Of a stretch of DNA of 64,000 nt, positions 1 to 12,995 are shown piece after piece (position 1 is the stretch's first letter; each line of letters starts with the position of its first letter). Made by a program: the position numbers and the translations under genes. Source of the stretch: Ephemerocybe angulata (taxonomy: Eukaryota; Basidiomycota; Agaricomycetes; Agaricales; Psathyrellaceae). The stretch is taken from NCBI GenBank assembly GCA_013368325.1, contig JAACJK010000219.1, positions 62,001-126,000 on the forward strand, in the 5' to 3' direction. Below the pieces are notes generated by a model. That model made no database searches, was not told the DNA's origin, and was given only the letters and a program-made list of their open reading frames with translations.

Positions 1-896
1 ACAACCTCTTGAATGCCATCAAAGCCTCTCATGCCGAGGTCTCTCCCTCTACCATCTTCGCCGTCGCCGCGATCCTCGAGGGCGAGCCCTTCATCAACGG
101 TGCCCCCCAGAACACCTTCGTTCCCGGTGCCATCGAGCTCGCCGAGCGCGAGAAGTCCTTCATCGGTGGTGACGACCTCAAGTCCGGCCAGACCAAGCTC
201 AAGTCCGTCCTCGCCGAGTTCCTCGTCAACGCTGGTATCAAGCCCCTCTCCATCGCCTCCTACAACCATCTCGGTAACAACGATGGCCACAACTTGTCGT
301 CCGAGCGCCAGTTCAAGAGCAAGGAGATCAGCAAGAGCAGCGTCGTCGACGACATGGTGAACGCCAACCGTCTCCTCTACAAGGCCCCCGAGGTCGGTGA
401 GAAGGGCGTCGCTATCGGAAAGGGCGAGCACCCCGATCACATCGTCGTCATCAAGTACGTCCCCGCCGTTGGCGATTCCAAGCGCGCCATCGACGAGTAC
501 TACTCTGAGATCTTCTGTGGCGGTCGCTCCACCATCAACATCTTCAATGAGTGTGAGGTACGTGTATCATTCCCTCCTTAGTCTAAACGACCCGAACTAA
601 ATTTGTGCTTCTATTCTTAGGACTCCTTGTTGGCTACCCCCCTCATCCTCGATCTCGCCATCTTGGCCGAGCTCCTTACCCGTGTCCAGTACCGCAAGGC
701 TGGCGAGCCCGAGTTCAACCCCCTCTACTCGGTCCTCTCCCTCCTCTCGTACATGCTCAAGGCTCCTCTCGTGAAGCCCGGCACCGAGGTCATCAACAGC
801 CTTAACAGGCAGCGCAATGCTCTCGAGGCCTTCATGAAGGCTTGCCTCGGCTTGGAGGGCAGCAGCGACCTCCTCCTCTCCACCAGGCTCTGGTAA
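1..896 (+). CDS. INO1: myo-inositol-1-phosphate synthase, C-terminal part
   Basis: This enzyme makes 1D-myo-inositol 3-phosphate from glucose 6-phosphate with NAD, the entry step of inositol and phosphoinositide synthesis in the cytosol. The 5' part lies outside the window. Reading is open from the first bases (Asn-Leu-Leu-Asn-Ala-Ile-Lys) and shows the family landmarks [45 protein letters not shown] and [17 protein letters not shown] in the right order. One intron (558-620, GTACGT...TTAG) interrupts the codons after Phe-Asn-Glu-Cys-Glu, and the second exon continues [18 protein letters not shown] as expected. The stop is TAA at 894-896. No defect is visible in the part present. Identification is very secure; the symbol follows the yeast name. 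Confidence 0.96.
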
Positions 897-1625
897 AGGG
901 TTGGTTCTTCGGGCTTAATACGTCGAGGGTCTTAACACCCCGCTCGTCGGCCTTTTCTTTGTCGTCATTCAACTGGCGCTTCAATTAGATGTCTCGTCTT
1001 CCTTCTCGTCGTGATATGTGCCTCATACTCGTGTTTGTGTGCTCGCTTCTCGTCCTTCGATTCGTATACGGTTGTCTTTTCGCGTCTTCAATACGCTGGA
1101 TTTTGAATATCATTGTTGCTTATACCTTTGACCCCTTACGCGCCCGAACGAACTTCTCAGATATTTGGTTTGACGTCTTTGCCATCGATCCACGAAAAGG
1201 CTAACAGGAACTTTATTCAGTGTGAAACAGATAACTCGATACAGGGGAAATGTAGCAAGGGCACAAGCTTGGGGATATCGCTGAGGGGAGAATGAAGTCC
1301 GGTACGTATCGAACCTTGGGAGAATCTACTTTACATCTTTAAAAGCCGTCGTCGGCTCCTCAGCTCGCGACGAACGTTCCACTTGACGCGCCTATGCAGC
1401 TGAGTGCACATCTCGTACACAACAATAACGGGCGGGAGCGTATCACTGCTACGATCTGGAGTGTTATGGTTTCCTGAAGAGAAGAGAGAAAGGGAGATCG
1501 AAGGGAAGGGAGGATGGAGAGGTGAAAGGTAAGTCAAGTCCGAGTCCTGTTCTATATCGATTGCAATTCATCTTGGTTCCTGTAGTCTAGCCGCCGCGTT
1601 TCAGGCTGTCCCCGAATCACGTCTG
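897..1625. other. intergenic region, convergent 3' ends
   Basis: This stretch lies between the INO1 stop and the stop of the minus-strand gene that follows, so it should hold two 3' untranslated regions. Only short unconserved reading frames are present and I see no repeat or RNA gene in it. Confidence 0.5.
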
Positions 1626-2940
1626 CTACCCCACGTAGGAGCGAGGCATGCCGCCATTCAAGATGGTGAGGAGAGGGTTGGGCTGGATCGGGCTGGGGAG
1701 AGCGAACTCTGGGATGGTAGCGGTGTCAAAGTGGGGGACGCTCCGGATGATGGGGGCGCCTGGGGAGTGGTAGGCCCCGATGGAGGGGCCGTCGACGTAC
1801 CGCGCGTCGAAGTACTCGAAAGGGCTGGTGACCGCGACGGGAGCGATGGACCCCTCCCCACTAGCGCCCATGATCTCCGCCAGGATGTCGGCGGCGTTCT
1901 TCCCGTTGTAGACTTGCTCAATGACCGGAAGGCTGCTGTCGTCTTCCCTGACACGGTCGGCCTTGACGAGGGTCAATGGGCTGGGAGCCTTGAGGCGAAG
2001 ACGCGCGAGGCCTTTCACGCTGGAGTCATAAACCTGCTTGACCCTCAAACTAGGAGCCTTGAGACGAAGCTGCGCGAGGCCTTTCGCAGTGAAGGCGGAG
2101 ACATCATAAACTTGCTCGACGCTCGGAAGCTTCTCGCCATCCTCCGCCTCGTCGTTGCCCAGATAGATCCAAAGGGGACTAGGAGCCCTGAGCCGAAGGC
2201 GCGCGAGGCCTTTGGGGATGGACTCTGCGGCGCCGGAGTCGCACGCCTTGGGGAGGGAGCTATGGGTGGTCGCCGGGCTGGTCTCCGCGGTCACAGTATT
2301 AGACCCGTTCCAGGTCTGCACCCGGGTCTGCGTGACAAAGAGGTCGCTGACCACAGTCCCTACAGAAGACGAGGCATCGGAGTCGAGGTCTGGGGAGGAG
2401 GTGCACCCAGCGGCGAACTTGAGATCGGCGGTCGAAACGCCTTCCTCGAATGCCTCAGAGCCGTGATGCACGACGGAGAGGACGAGCTGGAGTTGGCCGC
2501 TGTTGGGGGAGAGGGCCGGCGGCCAGCCAGGAGGTGCCGTGGGCACAGCCTTGGGTTCACTGGCAGGCACTCTTGAAATGGGGCCGAAGTCGTACTCTTT
2601 GTCGTTGCCGTCGCCGTCGTAGTAAGGCTCGAAGTCGCGAGACTTCTGCCAGTCGGAGGTCTTAATTGGTACAGGAGCGGGGCTGGGCTTAGGAGGAGGA
2701 GGGTCCTTGAAGTCGTTATCGTCGTTGAATGGATCGAACCTCCAGCCACGTTTCAATGTGGCACGGTGGTAGGATCGTGCGTCCACATATTGGCTTTCTG
2801 ATATCTGGTAGATATGAAATGAGTGATCGATCGAGATGGTAGAAGCCTTGCATGCGTACCGATGAATTGTAAGAAAAGCCCCTGTTCAGGCTCTGGTATC
2901 CTAGGTGCATCCTGATGCTGTTATATGTTACCGGCTGCAT
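1626..2940 (-). CDS. protein of unknown function with three internal repeats
   Basis: I do not recognise this protein. The large exon (1626-2804) has no ATG at its 5' end. An upstream exon (2860-2940) starting with ATG at 2940 joins it in phase through a 55-base intron (2805-2859, GTACGC...CCAG), giving about 419 residues; an internal ATG at 2910 is an alternative start. The protein is Pro/Ser/Asp rich and probably disordered. Its centre holds three copies of a unit of the form KGLARLRLRAPSPL followed by a spacer and VEQVYD. The three units begin KGLARLRLRAPSPL, KGLAQLRLKAPSL and KGLARLRLKAPSPL. No signal peptide or membrane segment is seen. The repeat unit looks like a short linear binding motif, which is inference. 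Confidence 0.6.
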
Positions 2941-3457
2941 GCTGCTCGATTCCGTGTCAACCGCCTCGCGTCGCGTATCCGTGTGGGGTAGAGGCCTTTT
3001 AATATGAAGGGAGAGTTAGGCAAGAGACGGGGAGGGATAAATAGGCCTCGAGAGCGAGGTGGTGGTGGTTGGGGGTGAAAGGCAGATAAGCTGAACAGGA
3101 ACGATATGTATATGTTGAGTGGCTCACAAAGAGCTGGGTTTAAACGCCGGGACGACGGGGTTTCCTTTGTTCAAATTGCTCCGCAGGTCGGGTCACTGGA
3201 CCGCGTCACCGTTTGATTGAATAAAACGTGCCTTTCATTATACTGGAGTGCCGACGAGACAAAGGAATTAGCGCCCCAGTTTGGCGCCGGCTCTCCCGCC
3301 ATCACACAGCCTTTAAACTAAGAAACTGTGTCTGGTAACCATACACCATTGTTCTTCGTCGCAAAAAGCGAAAGCTCCATTATTACTACAAGTACAGCAA
3401 TATAGATAAAGATTACAATCGATACAGGGGCTCACGGGACAAGGAAAGTCTAAGGGT
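2941..3457. other. intergenic, promoter side of the repeat protein
   Basis: This is the upstream region of the minus-strand gene ending at 2940, followed by the 3' side of the next minus-strand gene. There is a purine-rich stretch around 3003-3075 and no supported gene. Confidence 0.4.
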
Positions 3458-5648
3458 TCATACGAGGGCACCACCAGCGACAGTCGTTTCTTCCTCTGCG
3501 GGACTTCTCATGTACTGTGGTGGCATCTCAGCATCCCCTGGCCCAATCATTGAGTCACCATCCATCAAGATATCTGCTGCAGACATATGTGCGAGGGGCG
3601 TTCGTCTTGTGTATGTCGGTGCCCTGCCCAGACGGGAAGCCCGAGAACTCCGCGCACTCATCGCAGAGGAATGTGACTGCATGAGAGGGACGGAAGAGTG
3701 GGAGGGTGCATATGCACTCCCGTTGTACGACGTAGAAGCGTATGTAGTGTAGGATCTGAGCGACGGAGTACGACTTGGCGTTGATGTGGGTGCTTGGCTG
3801 ATCTGACTTCTCCTGCTTTTCGTGTCTAATGGGAAGTGAGACGATGTTGGGCTGGTGACTTCTGTAAACGGCTCGATAGAGTCTGCGGAGAGTTCTTGGG
3901 CGCGAGAAGGTGGTGGGGTTGATGCGAAAGGGTCCTGATTCAAGAATGCGCTTCGTTCTGGCGTGGTTGGCATTGAGGCTACTTGCGGGAAGACAGGGGT
4001 TGGGGGGTACTGGATAGGCGCCTGTGGGGGTTCCATGTGCGAAGCCCGATAGCTTCCATCCGGGTAGAGTGTTGGCTTCGAGATGCTGGGCGCAGTGCGG
4101 CTCAAGGTACTTATGGGACGTCTCCGTCTTCTGCAGCGGGAGAAGAACACCATTCCAACAGCACCTAGGATCGCGCCCAGAGCAAGACCCCCGACACTAC
4201 TCCCAGCGGTTGAAATTGCAAATGTAGTGCTGGGACTGTTGATCTAGTTTCAGCTTCTGTCCGAACAAGAAGACGATGGAGTGGATATTCTTACATCGCC
4301 CCGGGTGACAAACAGTCGGTAGAACCTGTTCCATCCACGTAGAATGGACCCTTCGACCAATAGAGCCCATCTGCGCTCGTTAGCGAAGCAAAGAACGGGA
4401 ATCCCTCGGGCTATACGGTATCGTTCAGCGTGTTTCTCTGGAAATGGTCGCAATGAGGAGTATAATGACGTACGAGCGCGACTGTCCATGGAATAGCCTT
4501 TTGCTCCGTCGAGGTGATATTTACAGGTGGATGTCGGCTTGGCGCAATCTGGAGTAAGGTGCATACGTTAGCTAGGGGCAAACGTAACCCTTGCGAACCA
4601 GGCTAACCGTCAGAGTATATGGAGGCGACCCAACAGTAGGTGTGACGGTGAAATCATTACACTGCAGATAATCAAACTCTGATCAGTATCCCTCTAAAGC
4701 ATGGTGAAGACAGGATCCCGGAACGCACCTGGCTGATCACTGGTAGCTGAGTGATAGCTTTGCTCTGATCATCCAGTGAAGTTCTCGCCGCTAGCGGCGG
4801 AAGACTTGTAACGTTCTGACACGATACGGTTGTGCTTGAGCTCGCCACCATTGTTCGCATGCCTTGGCAGCCACCGGAAATCCCGAAGATATCGTACTGT
4901 CGATAGTAAGAAGCGGCTTCGGAGGAGAGGTTCGATTTGGATGCATACCAGACATATCTGGTACTGTATAAAGATCAGCACGGTCTTCGTGATGGAAGCA
5001 CTGAGGAAGAAAAAGAAGTACCTGAGTTTGGGGTGCGAAGGGGACTTCCCAATCCTAATAATAGCCTAGGTCAACCAGTTGTGCAAATCATCGCCAGGTA
5101 TGGACATACGAATGTTGGACCTGCGCCGGCAGGGATGATATAGGGAGATGAGGATGATCTACAAGCTTTTAGTGGCTGAAGCGGTGCTGCCAGGTGGAAT
5201 GGAAGCCGACTGACGAAGAGAAGACTTGAAGAAAGTAAGGGGCAACCGGAGCGGGGCTAGGAAGTTATGCATATCTTCAGCATCTCATATCGACGAAAAG
5301 TCGGTGGACATACCCTGGGTTCTGAGCTTTCGTACGCCGACCCCACTTCAAACTAATCTTTTCACACTGAGCTGTTCCCCCAAGCTAGTCAATCCTTGTC
5401 CCCACGTTCGCAAAACGTATTTCCGACCTGTTATTGGAAGGCCCACAGTCGCCTCGGATCCCACATAGTCGAATGAAAAGCCCTGAAAGATATCGTCAGT
5501 GGTCAGAACGAAATTACAGGGAAAACAGGAGGCCGGAGACCAGACGCACGGGTTGGAGGTAAGGAGTGTCTTTGGCATTAGTAGTGGCAATTAAAAGAGT
5601 GAATAAACATGTCGCAGCGTAAAGGGAGACGGAGGCACTCCTCCTCAT
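3458..5648 (-). CDS. single-pass membrane protein with signal peptide and Ser/Pro-rich cytoplasmic tail
   Basis: The ATG at 5648 opens a clear signal peptide (MRRSASVSLYAATCLFTLLI, then ATTNA). Exon 1 runs 5550-5648 and is followed by an intron ending at 5483. Several short exons follow; I could not place every border. Readable stretches include CNDFTVTPTVGSPPYTLT, HPPVNITSTEQKAIPWTV, FPFFASLTSADGLYWSKGP and GTGSTDCLSPG, the layout of a basidiomycete family of secreted or membrane proteins with a beta-rich ectodomain. Near 4140-4240 a membrane helix (VGGLALGAILGAVGMVFF) is followed by the stop-transfer run SRCRRRRRP and a tail of about 220 residues rich in Ser, Pro and Thr, ending at the stop at 3458. 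Topology is therefore outside N-terminus, inside C-terminus. The function is unknown; a wall-sensing role is only a guess. Confidence 0.65.
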
Positions 5649-7459
5649 GATGACAGAGCGGAAGCAGGGGATGCGAAATCGGAAAGACGACCGCGAAGAG
5701 CCCACAGTTTCTTTATATCTGGGCGCTGTCACAGGCGAATTGCCGCCGAGCGACTGAGCCGAAACCGTGCAGTCTGTGGTGTCCCCAGATGATGTATCAG
5801 AGGCTGGTATCATTCCGACGAGAGCGCCCGCCGAGTTTAAACTTTAGCCATGCGTCTGTTGCATTCGAGACAGCCCGCGTGTTCTTCGACGTCAAAAGTC
5901 TGTGCAGCTACTGATCCTAATCCAGCTGTGTAGTACTTGTGTAGTTCAGCCAGACCTTCGTTCGAGGCACACAGTTTGATAGGTCAGGGATTGACGAGTT
6001 TGCTGCCACATCGCCGGGATGAACGACGTGCCCAATGCAAGTGGCAGCGACAGCGACATGGAAAACGATGAACAAAGGGGGTTCCAACGAGGATCAAAAT
6101 AGCCCGTCCAACTCTGATGGCGGTGATGGGCACCCTCTTCCGAGCTTTCCTCCTGGCCAGAGGGAGCTGTGGGGCTTTGTGTAGGAAGTGTGCGTCCACA
6201 AATATCGTACGGTCCTTATGAGGTGCTCCGGGTTCTAGAGACAGGACTTAATCGAGTCATCCGATTTTTGTACACTTCTATACCTATTGCACATGCACAC
6301 TTTAGTCACGGCCCCTACAGTGAGTGGGTCATACCCTTAGCACACACGAGCCAAGAACGCTGCACCAGCCAGATGTCTCGGCGCTAAAAGCCCGCATCTA
6401 TACTTTCGGGTTTCACCAAGGTTTCACGTAGCTCCAGAACTCAAGTAAATATTACGCCAAGTGTAGGATATCCAAGGAGATGTCGCCCCGCTCCGAATCC
6501 TCTCCTCAGGTCCTTCCTTCCTGGTACAAACGGCTACGCCCCAGCCAGAATTTATTTTGTGTGTCTGCGTGTTTCGACAGCGGCCTTTATCTCTGAGTGG
6601 ACTTCGAATTATATGTATTTCACAAACAAGAACTTGTAAACATTCACTTCTTGTTGAACTTCTGATGGAATGGGCAGGGGGACACCGCCTTCCACGGCCC
6701 CGCCGATTCAGTTTAAAGACATATTTCTTATTTTTGAAGGTACCTTCCCGAGGCAGAGATCACCCAAACTATGTACGGAGCGGGGATACTTGTAACATTG
6801 GCCAATTGTTCCTGATGACTGGAACACCATATGTGTCCGAACGCCAGGACCTTGCGATGGGCTATGGCGAATCGACGGGCACACCTCAACACTTGCCGTT
6901 TGGACGATACGTCGCAGACAGCGCTGCACCGAAATGATACATATCAGATACTGTCAGTAAAGTCACAATAAATCATGGGTAAAAGAAGGATCAAAGAGGT
7001 GCGGTCACACTCCGCTGGACAATGAGCTTCTGTGAATGATTTAGATGACCGTGTGCATATGGTATTGGCAAAGGGGAGCTCAGCGTAAGGACCAAGCTGG
7101 CTTCTACTAAGCCCTATACGCTCCGTATGCTCCGGATTGAACGTCGAGAGCTTCATTGAGCACAAACGACACTTACCATATCCGTCGCCGAGCGCCCCAT
7201 TTCTGGGATTTGTCAGGATATCCCCGCAAGGGTACGTGTGAGCGCTTGGACGGCGAGCTGACGGCGAGCAACGGTGAGGCGCATCGTTCATCCATTCCAT
7301 GCTGTCAATGTTTCCTCTTTGAGTCCATATTCAAGTCAGGAATACTCAAGGGTATGAGAATCGCATTTGAACGCTACTAGAAACCATCGTTGAAAGCTTC
7401 ACAGACATATCGCGCACAGAAGACTCCTACTTTTCCGAGAGGACGGTTCCTTTCCTCTC
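5649..7459. other. gene-poor intergenic stretch
   Basis: About 1.8 kb between the membrane protein start and the end of F-box/MYND gene A1. Both strands hold only short, unconserved open frames, the longest being 126 codons at 6557-6937 with no family pattern. I see no transposon ends, RNA gene or repeat here. Confidence 0.4.
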
Positions 7460-9795
7460 TCAAGTCATGTTTGAATCCGCAATTCCCGCTAGGTAATCAT
7501 AAATCATGAGGACCCCACCGTTGGATCCCAGTACCCCCATGTCGTTCCCTAGAAACACATCCCTGCCAGACGATGTGCACAATCCGATGAAAACCTGCAT
7601 GAATGCCTCCAAGAAGGTAGTCGTCTGGGTGTACCTCACAGGGGATGCAGGCGGTGGGATTTGCTTGAGCAGCTCTAGTGCTTTACACGCTATGTAGGCA
7701 AGGGTAGAAGTACGCCGTTTTAGAACACCAGTTTTGTTGCTAAACGATCATTTATACGCACCGGACTTGTGCCCCTTCCAATCTTTCTTTTGGCAAGCGT
7801 CGCTACAATATAGTGCCTAGAGTTAAGATAGGGAATTTCAGAAGTGTCAGATCCTACTCCACATTATAAAGTTATGTTACGCACTATTTGGCATCCCGAG
7901 CACCGTTTAAACTGCCCTCCGCCTAGAGCTTCCTTCTTTCCGCATGCTTTCCCTTCGCACTTAACAGCCAAGTTCAAGTTGGGTGGACCCCGACTGTCGT
8001 TGGGTTCGTCTGTGCTCTCCGCCGTATAGACGATGATAGAGGAGAACATAGAAAGCATGATTTCCTCATGTAAGTCTTTTCTACCTTCCTTCACCTTCCC
8101 GGCAACAATCGGTGCGGCGACCTGACTGGGAGTGGTTAATGCCGTCCGATTGGATTCTTCTGAAATCGTAACTGCGGACGAGAGGGGAAACTTCGCGAGC
8201 GCCTTGAGCGTGGCATCCATGGTGAGAGCACCTGTGCCCGACCTAATGTGCACCAAGTCAAGGCGGTAACGAGCCACGACGACAGTCTCCCCGTCCTTGG
8301 CCTGCCTCATACTTGAGGCCTAGGAGCGGCGTATCGTATCGGCATTAGCGCTCTCGATGGAATCTATGGAAGATTCAGAACCGATGTGTGCTTACGTTTG
8401 GCTTCCCAACATGAGTCAAAATGTCGAAACTGAATCGCCCTTGTCCCAGGTAGACATTGGAGGGCACAACTTTCAGGACGTGGTTGGATCTGCCGTATTT
8501 TCCGCCTTGGAGGTGAGGGTATGGTATAATCTTGTATTGCATCGCCTCCTGTTGGTCAGAGCGAGGTGAAATGGGGGGACCATCGGGTGTAACCGGCCTC
8601 CCGAACATCTGCACGTACTCGGGGGGTACGAACCAGATAGCGACCGCAGTGAGTGTCAGCTCGACAACCTCATACTCAATCAGGTAAGCCTAGTTGGCCG
8701 TGCAGCATTAGACAATGGGCTAGAACTTCGACCACCGGTACAGACTGCGTACCTCCGCACTCTTAAGATACCCGGGACGTCCGTCAATCACCATGTATAT
8801 GGAGGAGACGAAATCCCAGACAATGAAATCTCGACTTGACGCTAGCCCAACCATAATAAGCACTCGGTCGCCATGAAGCTCCAAGACTCGGCAAAATGGG
8901 TGATCTACTTCACGGGAGGCATCGACAGCGAAGGTACCAAGTGGAAGGAAGAATGCGCCCTCGCCGATTGATTTGAGTTCGAAGACTTTCACTCTACGAG
9001 AGGACGCTCATTGAGAACTCGCGCAACTTCATAGGAGTGAGAAGACGCACATAACTATACCCTTTCCCCAGGCGACTGCGACTCTCAAGCCATCATCCTT
9101 GGTGACTCTGACAGAGATCCTTGGCCCATGTTCAGCTACGTTGATCCCAAACTCCCCAAGACGAAACCTTGTTTGAGCCACAAGGAGTGGATTCTCCAAG
9201 GGCGGGAGCCCCGCAACGCCGAGGTCCCACAGTGTCAGCACGACACTGTCGAAGATGACCAGAAACCTTCCTCCTGGTACGAGGTATAAGCCCGATCCAC
9301 GCTGTTGGTTAGCGTAGTGGAGTGGAACTTGCTTCGGCTCGACCCCGCGGCGCTTCTGGGCAGGTCTGTGTGACAGAGCCTTCTCGCTGTCAGTACTGAT
9401 TATGGTGCTGGACTTCTTGGACACTCGTCGCTTGAAAGCCTCGGGCCCAAGTGCACACCGTTGAATTTGCGCCAGGCTCATCGTGTCTGGGGAGTAAGAT
9501 GGATAAAAGAGCGAATTGCGGAGGCACATCGCTTTGAGAGCGGCGATCCAGACCGATCTCTGGTGAAGCAATTCCTTGAGCGTTCGGCAAGTCTACATCT
9601 TCTGTTAGATTGAGGATCGTAACGAGAACGAAGACAACATACCGACTGCAAGGAGATGATATCGAGAGGAACAAGGAGACCAGCGATAAGAAACCAAAGC
9701 TCATTCGGCGTATCGCGAGTCACAGATATGCGCCTCCACTCAAAATGCACTGCAGTCGTTATCTCTGGGGCAGGATTCGCGACCTCGTCCGACAT
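7460..9795 (-). CDS. F-box-like / MYND zinc-finger protein A1
   Basis: A member of the gene family that dominates this window. From the ATG at 9795 the first exon codes an F-box-like helix set (DTPNELWFLIAGLLVPLDII, then SLQS). An intron follows, then TCRTLKELLHQRSVWIAALK, completing the F-box pattern. The middle has beta-propeller-like strands (YLVPGGRFLVIFDSVVLTLW; later RDFIVWDFVSSIYMVIDG). Near the C-terminus is a MYND zinc finger split by an intron: CEGKACGKKEALGGGQFKRC, then SGC, then YCSDACQKKDWKGHK. The last exon ends near GNDMGVLGSNGGVLMIYDYL. The stop is TGA read at 7462-7460. F-box proteins recruit substrates to SCF ubiquitin ligases and MYND fingers bind Pro-rich peptides, so a substrate adaptor role is plausible but inferred. 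Intron borders are approximate. Confidence 0.7.
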
Positions 9796-10659
9796 TTTGA
9801 AGCCGTTGAAGCAAGGGAGACTGAAGTGGTCGTCGCAGAGGCGAAAAAGCTGTACAGTTGAAGAGGGTGGGGCACGAGGTAGATAACAGCAACTATATCG
9901 GAGCGTCTGGTGACCCCCCATTCAGTATTAAGCTTCAGAAGCAGTGATTGCCTGCTGGCAATGTGAAGAGCGCCCTGCAGAGTTGGATTTGATGACCATC
10001 TCTATAGCCTCTGACTGTACCTGCGTTTCGTTTCGGTGGGTTGCGTTTGTCCGAAAACAGGCAACATTCTTGGCTCAACAACGAATAGGCTGTATACAAT
10101 GGGTAAGCCTGCAAGATATCAGTGGTTCAAGTTGACACGGTCGATAGGATATTCTTGGAATGTTCTGCAAGACCGAGCAAAGCGACGATGTGCCCTTAGT
10201 TGTTCATGCACTGGCTCTGAGCGCTGAGCTCCGAAAGTGTGAGAGAGAAAGAGTTTCAGAGCGTAGATTGAGTGAGAATGGCAGTTTGAATTGGGAATTT
10301 CAAATTTCAAATTTGATTCCCTGAAGACGGTATTTGGTGGTGTTAGGAACAGAGCGTTCTTGGTCCGTGCGCCATCTAAATTAAGCGCCGGCGGCGCCTC
10401 CGGCTTTACCCTCCTCAAAGCAAATATGTGCAGGGGGGACCTTATATCCGGGCTCCAAAATCATATGTGTTTAACATCCAACGGTCGCTAAAAGTACAAG
10501 TCGAACTACTACCCACTGGCTGATACAAATACAAGTTGAACATTGTGAACAAAGTTGAATTCTAAATACAACAGAGGTGCGCCTCCGAGTTTGGGCTATA
10601 GGCCTCAGCCGAGTGAAGATCGAGCCCAAAATGTAGCACAGCTACACCTCGGTTACACT
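9796..10659. other. spacer between A1 and A2
   Basis: Upstream region of A1 followed by the 3' side of A2. It contains one copy of a short dispersed repeat (listed separately at 10339-10421) and no supported gene. Confidence 0.4.
10339..10421. repeat. short dispersed repeat, copy 1
   Basis: This segment shares GTGTTAGGAAC, TTCTTGGTC and the block ATCTAAATTAAGCGCCGGCG plus CCTCCTCAAAGC with a second copy at 13636-13739. The centre GGCGCCGCCGGCGC on the reverse strand is nearly self-complementary. It may be a fragment of a small non-autonomous transposon or of an LTR; I cannot tell which. Confidence 0.5.
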
Positions 10660-12995
10660 TTATTTCTCGGCGAGAAAATCCGTGATTACCAACTTCGCAG
10701 AGGGAACACCTCCACCGACGTTCAAGCCAGGCATCAGCAGACTCATGTCCTTGACCATGGATACGTGGCGGCCGGAAGCGGTGCACAGACCGATGAAGCT
10801 TTCTAATATCGGGTGATGTTTCCAGATCGGAGTGAGCCTCACGGGAACTGGACCTTGGATCCCTTGGACTGACTTCCACCTTTGGCAGGCTAGGTCATGC
10901 GAAGTTGATTAGATTAGCCCGGCGAACTTCGAAGGCGGACCCGTGGGCCGACAGGAAACGTAACTCACCAGGTTTGTGTAGCTTCCAGTCCTTCTTCTGG
11001 CACTGGGCGCCACAGTATATGACCTGTATATCCATTAGCTCTATGTGCACTGTGCTCATCGCCGTGACGCACCATCTGGCATGCTGAGCACCGCTGGAAT
11101 TGACCCCGGGACTCTTCTCGCCTAGAACACCCCTCGCGGTCGCATTTTCTCTGCACCTTACCCAGCCCAACATCGTCTCTCTCGGGGTAGTCAGGCAAGT
11201 AGACATAATCCGTGGCAGACGACGCAAAGTTCATGAGGGACACAGGACCCGGCTCATGACCTTCCATAGTCCTCACAAGACCTGCGAAGAAAGTGTCGGG
11301 AGCGAACAATGCTGTTGGGTTGTCCGTTTTAAGAAGCCTGCTCTGGGGCCCGGGAAAGATGGATTTCGAGACTGTCTCAAAATTGATGGTGGTCGAAGTA
11401 CCAGTCAGGTCATCTGGGGCGTTGTGTGACAGGGATAGTCGGTATCGAATAACGATGTCTCTCTCCTTAAAGGGGTCGGGGGAGATGTAAGCTCCTGTTG
11501 GAGACTTTAGGGATTATGCGTTAGTGACGCTAACTCGGAGGTAAGACAACGGCGTTCGAAATATTGACGTACAATGACAGAGGCACGCTCTGCCTCCTCC
11601 GATACCCAGGTGATGACATCGAAAATGAGCGGCAACTGGCCTTGATGTATGCCCGCTATGGACACCTCCACAGTGCGTAGACCTATAAAAGAGTTAACGT
11701 ATAGATGTGGGTAGGATTTGAGCACTACCGCCAGCGGCGTTCGTAGATGAGAATGGGGTGTGATCGGAGGATCTCCAAATACAACAGGTTGGTCGGTTAT
11801 AGAGAGATGCTGTGGGTGAATGAACCAAACCACGACTCCATTGCTCGCAAGTTCGACGATGTGGTATTGCGTGAGGAGAACCTAAAACAAGGAGAGGTTT
11901 AGTGACATTTGAATGACAGAGCCTTCATATTGATACCTTTTGAGTTGCTATCCGTTGACTAGAACGCGCATCGATGACCGAGAAACGGGATTCTACAAAA
12001 TTCCAAATGATGAACTCCCGACTCTCTCGTCCGACCGTGATCAAGGCTCGGTTGTCATAGACCTCCAGCTCCTTACACCAGAACCTCCTTTCTTCGTGCG
12101 TTGCATTGATCGCCAAGGTCCCAAGGAGGATGAAATCGGGATTATTGTCGACCGAGAACACATCGAATGCCTTTGCACTAGAGAATGCGGTAGCCAATGA
12201 TGAGTTCTAGCACATGAAACATTCAAGGAACACGAACATAACTGTGCCTCGCCCCCACGCAACGGCAATTCTCAGCCCATCCCCTCGATGACGCACTGAC
12301 ATTCGTGGACCTTCAATGAGGGGACCGTGACCACCTTCGCCCTCCTCGACCGCGGGGAACGTACCAGGGGCGAACGTAACCTGGGCCACCCGAGATGCCT
12401 GCTGATTCGGCCGGACTCCCGCAACGCCGAGGTCCCACAGAGCAAGAGAGTTGCCGTCGAAGACCACAACAAATCGCCCTCCAGGTACAAGGTAGATCCC
12501 ACTCGCGGAGCTAGACATGCCATCCCCAATTCCGTGGGGCTTCTGGAAGTCCACCTTCGCTATTGTACGCGCCGCCTTGCTGTCAGGATTTACATTCGCC
12601 AGTAATTGCTCGTCCTTTGATCTCGCAACGACACTGGAGTTCTCTTGAACTAGTTTCTTGAAGATATACGGTCCGAGTGCACAGCGCTGGATATTGGCCA
12701 GACTCATCTTATCCGTTGGGTACGAAGGTAAGAAGAGATGGTTCTGGCGACACATCGCTTTGAGAGCCGCTACCCAGACTGATTTCTGGAAAAGCAACTC
12801 CCGGAGCGCCCGACAGGTCTAGTGGTGTGTTACCAGAGTAAATGTTAGAGTCACTTGAGACGGACGTACTGATTGAAGAGAAGCAATTTCTGGAGGGTAT
12901 GAGAGCCTAGCAATTTCGTACCACAGGTCGCTTGGTGTATCGCCAACGATAGACAAGTGCTGTCCTTGAAGCCTAGCGATTTTGCTGCTCGCCAT
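10660..12995 (-). CDS. F-box-like / MYND zinc-finger protein A2
   Basis: Same architecture as A1. ATG at 12995 starts MASSKIARLQGQHLS and runs into the F-box-like DTPSDLWYEIARLSYPPEIA. After an intron TCRALRELLFQKSVWVAALK follows. The propeller-like centre has IYLVPGGRFVVVFDGNSLAL and EFIIWNFVESRFSVIDA. A later exon contains the MYND first half CDREGCSRREESRGQFQRCS, and the next one the second half YCGAQCQKKDWKLHK. The last exon ends with GLCTASGRHVSMVKDM and ITDFLAEK before the stop at 10660. Its closest relatives here are A4 and A6, with which it shares an upstream palindrome. No frameshift was noticed in the parts I translated. Adaptor function for ubiquitin ligase is inferred from the domains only. 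Confidence 0.7.

Noticed and set aside
1731..2576. 281-codon plus-strand frame
   Set aside because: It is antisense to the repeat protein and lacks its splice support and repeat logic.
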